Shown: positions 59,920 through 64,000 of the stretch, one piece after another
Position numbering within the stretch: position 1 is the stretch's first letter
How the letters are laid out: each line of letters starts with the position of its first letter
Assembly: GCF_000004075.3 (NCBI RefSeq)
Contig: NC_026661.2
Span: forward strand, 20,612,307 to 20,676,306
Length of the DNA: 64,000 nucleotides
Direction: 5' to 3'
Origin: Cucumis sativus
Lineage: Eukaryota; Streptophyta; Magnoliopsida; Cucurbitales; Cucurbitaceae
Position numbers and translations under genes: made by a program
The notes under the pieces: generated by a model
Seen by the model: the letters and a program-made list of their open reading frames with translations, nothing else
What the model was told of the DNA's origin: nothing
The model's database searches: none

Positions 59920-62483
59920 AATTAGATCTCTCTTTTTTTTCTTGGTTTTGATGTCTCTTAGTGTTGTATAAAAGAGAATTCTAACTCCTTGACTTAAAGG
60001 TAACAACGAAGTTAGGATGTTCACTCTGATCAGTATTGTTAAACTGAAAAAAATGATTCCTGAAGTATACTTGAATCATTATTTTCTATTAATATATATC
60101 TTGATTTTTCATGATTTAAAAGTAGCACTCTTCCAGAATTCCAACTTAAAATTGAGCTTACAATATCTTTGTTTGGACAATTAATTCAACTGAAATCTGT
60201 ACACAATAACGCCAACATGACATATCTTGATCAATATATCAGAAATTCAATTCTCTCCTTCCCACTTATTGAACTCTACAAGAAAAGAAAAACACAAGAA
60301 TAATTTAATCGAATTAAATGGGTATAGTATACCTGCACAAAAATCAATTCTTGCATTACTTACCATTTTCACATACAATAATCACTATTACTGAAAGACA
60401 TTATCACATTGATAGACTCCTACTAGCGATACAATCCATCATTAATAGATTTTAAGAGAGTTAAATCTAAACCAAATGATTATTATATCTTGGATCGTTG
60501 GAATAAAATAAGATAGGAAATTTCATTGAAAGAAAAAGACACCGGGAGTGATACATATATATTTGTAAAGAAAGAATTAATAATTAATGAGTAATAGGCA
60601 ATCAATCACTAACAAGAATTGGTCGTTGATTAATTAATGTGTGTATTAGGAATTGGTAATTATATAGAAATTAAATTATTAGTGGTTTGGTGAATGGTCA
60701 CCTTCATATAAGATATCAAGAAGCTATGTATTGATCACATTTTAGTTAGAAAGAGAAATTATTAAAATGCAATTACATATTAGAGATTATGAAGTTTGTA
60801 TATTTATTATTATTGGGATAGTTGAATTATATGTGACATTTCATATTCAAAATTTCTAATATATTATTTTTAAGAAATTAAAAAAAAACTTGTTTACTTC
60901 CTAATTTACATAATTTTCTTTTGAAACTTGTCTAATCTAAGATTAAAGTTTTAATTTTATGAGCATATGAATGTATATATATGAATCAAAATATTTCTTT
61001 AATATAAAAAGTTTTATAACTAATTTTCCATCTAAATTTCTTCCATTCCTATTTACTTTTTATTTTTTGGTTTAAAAAACAAACCCAAATTTGAGAAATA
61101 CAAAAAAAAAAAAAAAAAAAAAAAACTTTAGAAAAGTTGTTTTTATTTTTGAAATTTAGCTTAAAATTCAAACTTGTTTTATTAATTAAGTCATAAATTT
61201 GTTATTAGTGTGTAGATTAATATAAATGTACGGATGTATTGTATTTTAATCATTTAACTATTATATCTCATCTCTCTTATGATCTTTGTCTTTTTCTTTA
61301 TATTAATATAATTAATGATCAATATATTATATTTTATATATCTCTCAACTTATTGACATTTTATATTATGGAAAATTATCATTTTTAATGTAATTTAATG
61401 GTACATGACCCAAATAATTAATACATTAAATTCCAAATCTAAGAACATAATAATAAATTACAATGTGTATTAACATTATTTAGAGGACCACAAATTAGAA
61501 TAATTGCATTCATCTTAATAATGCATTTATCAGCTCAATATTCAAAACACATTAGTTAGAGATTCTTCTCTACATTTTACAAAATCAATTTTAAAATTTA
61601 GACTTACACTCCAAACTTATTATTATTATTTTCGTAAAAATGACAAAAGAACACGTCTTCCTATCCATGAAAATGACAAAAGAAAGTATGGATACACTTA
61701 ATTAATAAATATACTGATTTGATATATTAATACGTCTAAAATACTTTATAAAATACTTTATATACACTAAAAAGTGTATTACACATTTTAAATATATTTT
61801 ATTCTTAAACTTGCAACTCATTCAAATTTCTACCATACACGTCAAACACGTTGATTATTCTAAATATTTTTCTAAAGAATCATTATAAAAGAAATATTTT
61901 CAAATATATGGAAAACTGAATAAAAATATTTACATAAAATAATAAAAAAATTTATATTTAATAATGCTAGTAAAATTGATATAATTATTAATTTAAAGTA
62001 TGATATAAACTAATATTTGGAGAAAAGAAAGTTGGGAAACAATATAATATATATAATATATATGTGAATTACCTAAACTTATTTTATTAAATTTTCCATC
62101 AATATGTATTGACATTTCCATTAATGTTTTCACAATTTCTATGGATTGAACGTTGAATATAACAATGGATAATGACAACACATTTCCATTATATTGTAAA
62201 TTTACTCCATAAAACATACAAAATAACAAAATATCAATAACATAAACATGATAATAAATTATTTTAAAGAATACATATCTATTAATTTAAATAATTTCTT
62301 CCAATTTTTATTTAATTTATATAACATCAACATTTACATGAACTAAACGTTACGACGTTTTCGTTAATATTGATATTTTAAATCTTCTGTCTAATGCTTC
62401 TAATTTGAACATAAAACAATAAACCAAAATATCATCAAAGGTTAAAAGGCATCAGAGAGAATAATTAATAAGGTGTTTGGTTA
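59920..62483. other. Intergenic AT-rich DNA
   Basis: No gene is recognised. A fragment at 60390-60450 (ACATTGATAGACTCCTACTAG, then GCGATACAATCC) resembles the TCTATCA-type MITE. Positions 61065-61190 resemble the TAACCATTT-type element and include a 24-base poly-A at 61102-61125. Confidence 0.45.
61065..61190. repeat. Partial TAACCATTT-type repeat with poly-A
   Basis: TTGGTTTAAAAAACAAACCC, AAATTTGAGAAATAC, a poly-A of 24, then GTTGTTTTTATTTTTGAAAT and TTAGCTTAAAATTCAAAC follow the internal order of the element at 1159-1401. Ends are not visible. Confidence 0.45.
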
Positions 62484-64000
62484 ATGGGTTCAGAAACGAC
62501 GGAGGAGATCAGGCTGCCGGTGATAAATTTCAGTGATGAAAAAGTGAAGGCGGAGGGCGGCGTCGAGTGGCGGAGAACGAGCAAAAATGTCCGGGAAGCC
62601 ATGGAAGAGTACGGATGTTTTATAGCGAAGTATGAGGGAGTAAGTAAAGAACTTAGGGAGGAAGTGTTGAAGGCAGTGAAAGAACTTTTTGAGCTTCCAA
62701 TTGAGAGGAAGAAGATGAATAAATATGAAAAGCCTTTTAATGGATACGTTGGAGAGCTTCGTACTCTTCCTCTTCATGAAAGCTTGGGAATTGATGATGC
62801 TACTAACTTCAATCAAGTTCAATCCTTCTCTCATCTCATGTGGCCGCCGGAGGGAAATCACCATTTTAGGTCATTTTCTCTTCTTCTTTTACATCTTTCT
62901 TTCTTTCAATTTTTCGTTTTTCAGATAGTTAGCAAATTTTACATAAGATGTTCAAATAATCTACGTCTCATGCTCGTTATGCTAAAAAAAAGTTTACGGA
63001 TAAATCTTATGCTTTTTATACGATTTGATGAACTTATTAGTAATCTTATTGTCAATTGGTATATGAACTAATGTTATTTAATATAAGATATTTTAAAAAT
63101 GATAAAATATTAAAACTAATTACAAAATATAACAAAATTCATCAAACTCTTAAATACATTTTGTAACTAATTTTAGTATTTTGCTATGGAGAACAATTTT
63201 TCTTAATATATGAACCCTAAACCCTTAATATTTTGAGGATGTGAATTGGATCACGTATCATCTGATATGTAAATATTTGTTTTAGCAAGATATAACAAAA
63301 TTTCACATACCTCAAATAGAAATATGAAATTTTGTTGTACTGTTTTTTTTTATAATTTTTTTTAACACTATTACAACAGAATGTTATTATATATATTTTT
63401 TCTGTGGGTGCTGACTTTTATAAATGAGTTGGGATTATTGGATGTTTACTTTGTGGGTTTTTGAGTACTGATCTTGGGAGCTAGCTGCTTTATTATTAGT
63501 GGGTTGGTCTCAATAAAGAATTCTTAGCTTCTTGGAGAATGTTGTTCAAATGGATCCAAACAAGAGACAAGACTAGGTAGCCTAGCTAGTTCAATAATAA
63601 TGAAAGATAAATGAAAGAATTGGACAAAGATAAAGCTTCTTATTTGGAGGGGTTTGGATACATAATTGTTTTGGTTGAAGAGAGAAGTGATAATAATGTT
63701 CTTAATTTTTGGTTTGTTTTTTCAGTGCAACTTTGCATTCATTTGCAAAGATAGCAGAAGAATTGGACAAAATGGTGACCAAAATGATATTTGAAAGCTA
63801 TGGTGTGGAAAAGTATTACAATTCTCATGCTGATTCCATTACTTATCTTCTTAGAGTTTTAAAAAGCAAAGCTCCTCAATCTCCAGACCCTACTTTATGT
63901 CTTGTGGATCACACTGATAAGAGCTTCACCACCATGGTCTATCAAGATCATATCAATGGTTTGGAGCTCAAAACCAAAAATGGCCAATGGATTCAAGTTG
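62484..64000 (+). CDS. AOP-like 2-oxoglutarate/Fe(II)-dependent dioxygenase, continues off the right edge
   Basis: Exon 1 is 62484-62869 and exon 2 starts at 63726 and runs to the window end; the 856-bp intron is GT-AG and the join restores Ser (HF-S-ATLHSFAK). About 220 residues are visible. The N-terminal DIOX_N domain reads RLPVINFSDEKVK, EAMEEYGCFIAKYEGVS and LFELPIERKKMN with PFNGYVGE. In the catalytic core LVDHTDKSFTTMVYQDHING supplies the first His and Asp of the HxD iron-binding motif. The distal His and the 2-oxoglutarate-binding RxS lie outside. The closest remembered family is AOP1 (2-ODD, DOXC class); such enzymes oxidise specialised metabolites, and outside Brassicaceae the substrate is not glucosinolate. 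ATG chosen as first in frame, preceded by an A/T-rich leader. Confidence 0.88.
63104..63182. repeat. Inverted repeat with 25-bp arms in the dioxygenase intron
   Basis: The left arm 63104-63128 and right arm 63158-63182 pair at 22 of 25 positions (AAAATATTAAAACTAATTAC against AAAATACTAAAATTAGTTAC read in reverse complement), separated by 29 bases. The spacer has ATAACAAAATTCATCAAA, close to the TCTATCA-type MITE interior, so it may be a relative or a remnant. Confidence 0.7.

Overview
The window is nuclear DNA of a dicot plant, most likely a cucurbit (Cucumis or a close relative). It is AT-rich, with canonical GT-AG introns, gene families that are specifically plant, and long low-complexity intergenic stretches. 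The cucurbit assignment rests mainly on small non-autonomous repeats that I recognise from memory as common in cucumber and melon DNA: a TAACCATTT-ended element, an element built on TCTATCA/TGATAGA palindromes, and a TTTAGTCCCT-type element. No CRISPR array, operon, organellar gene, tRNA or rRNA was recognised.

Layout. 1-2065 (-): 5' part of a (6-4) photolyase (UVR3), running off the left edge. 3421-13600: an accessory-looking segment in which two copies of an Agenet/ENT-domain gene, one decayed (about 3.4-5.2 kb) and one intact (12.3-13.6 kb), flank a degenerate minisatellite, an LRR fragment and an intact S-locus-lectin receptor kinase (8.1-11.4 kb). 13.6-17.7 kb: no recognisable gene, but a 47-bp perfect tandem duplication and an 18-bp perfect hairpin. 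17.7-18.1 kb (-): a small plant-specific protein. 20.7-24.5 kb (+): histone H2A.Z with a 3.4-kb intron. 25.2-28.6 kb (-): a seven-exon membrane-anchored alpha/beta hydrolase. 28.6-35.5 kb: gene-poor. 35.5-38.1 kb (+): an NPH3-domain protein lacking BTB. 39.2-50.4 kb: three consecutive intronless + strand genes, namely an ECB2/VAC1-type DYW PPR protein, a MOT-type molybdate transporter and a DUF2921 membrane protein. 53.3-59.9 kb (+): a 24-exon full-size ABCG/PDR transporter. 62.5 kb to the right edge (+): the first two exons of an AOP-like 2-oxoglutarate dioxygenase.

The genes do not form one pathway. From about 20 kb onward they are an old conserved block. From memory, the same families lie together in Arabidopsis, scattered over three paralogous parts of chromosome 1 (around At1g15490-15540, At1g52740-52820 and At1g80280-80320), so the window seems to show their ancestral order in one piece. 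The left 14 kb is the younger part, with duplication and pseudogene decay. I found no convincing undescribed system. The best leads are the non-canonical first ATPase site of the PDR transporter, the Asp-type nucleophile elbow of the hydrolase, the interrupted DYW tail of the PPR protein, and promoter-like islands without genes. Exon borders were placed by eye from splice consensus, reading-frame continuity and remembered family sequences.
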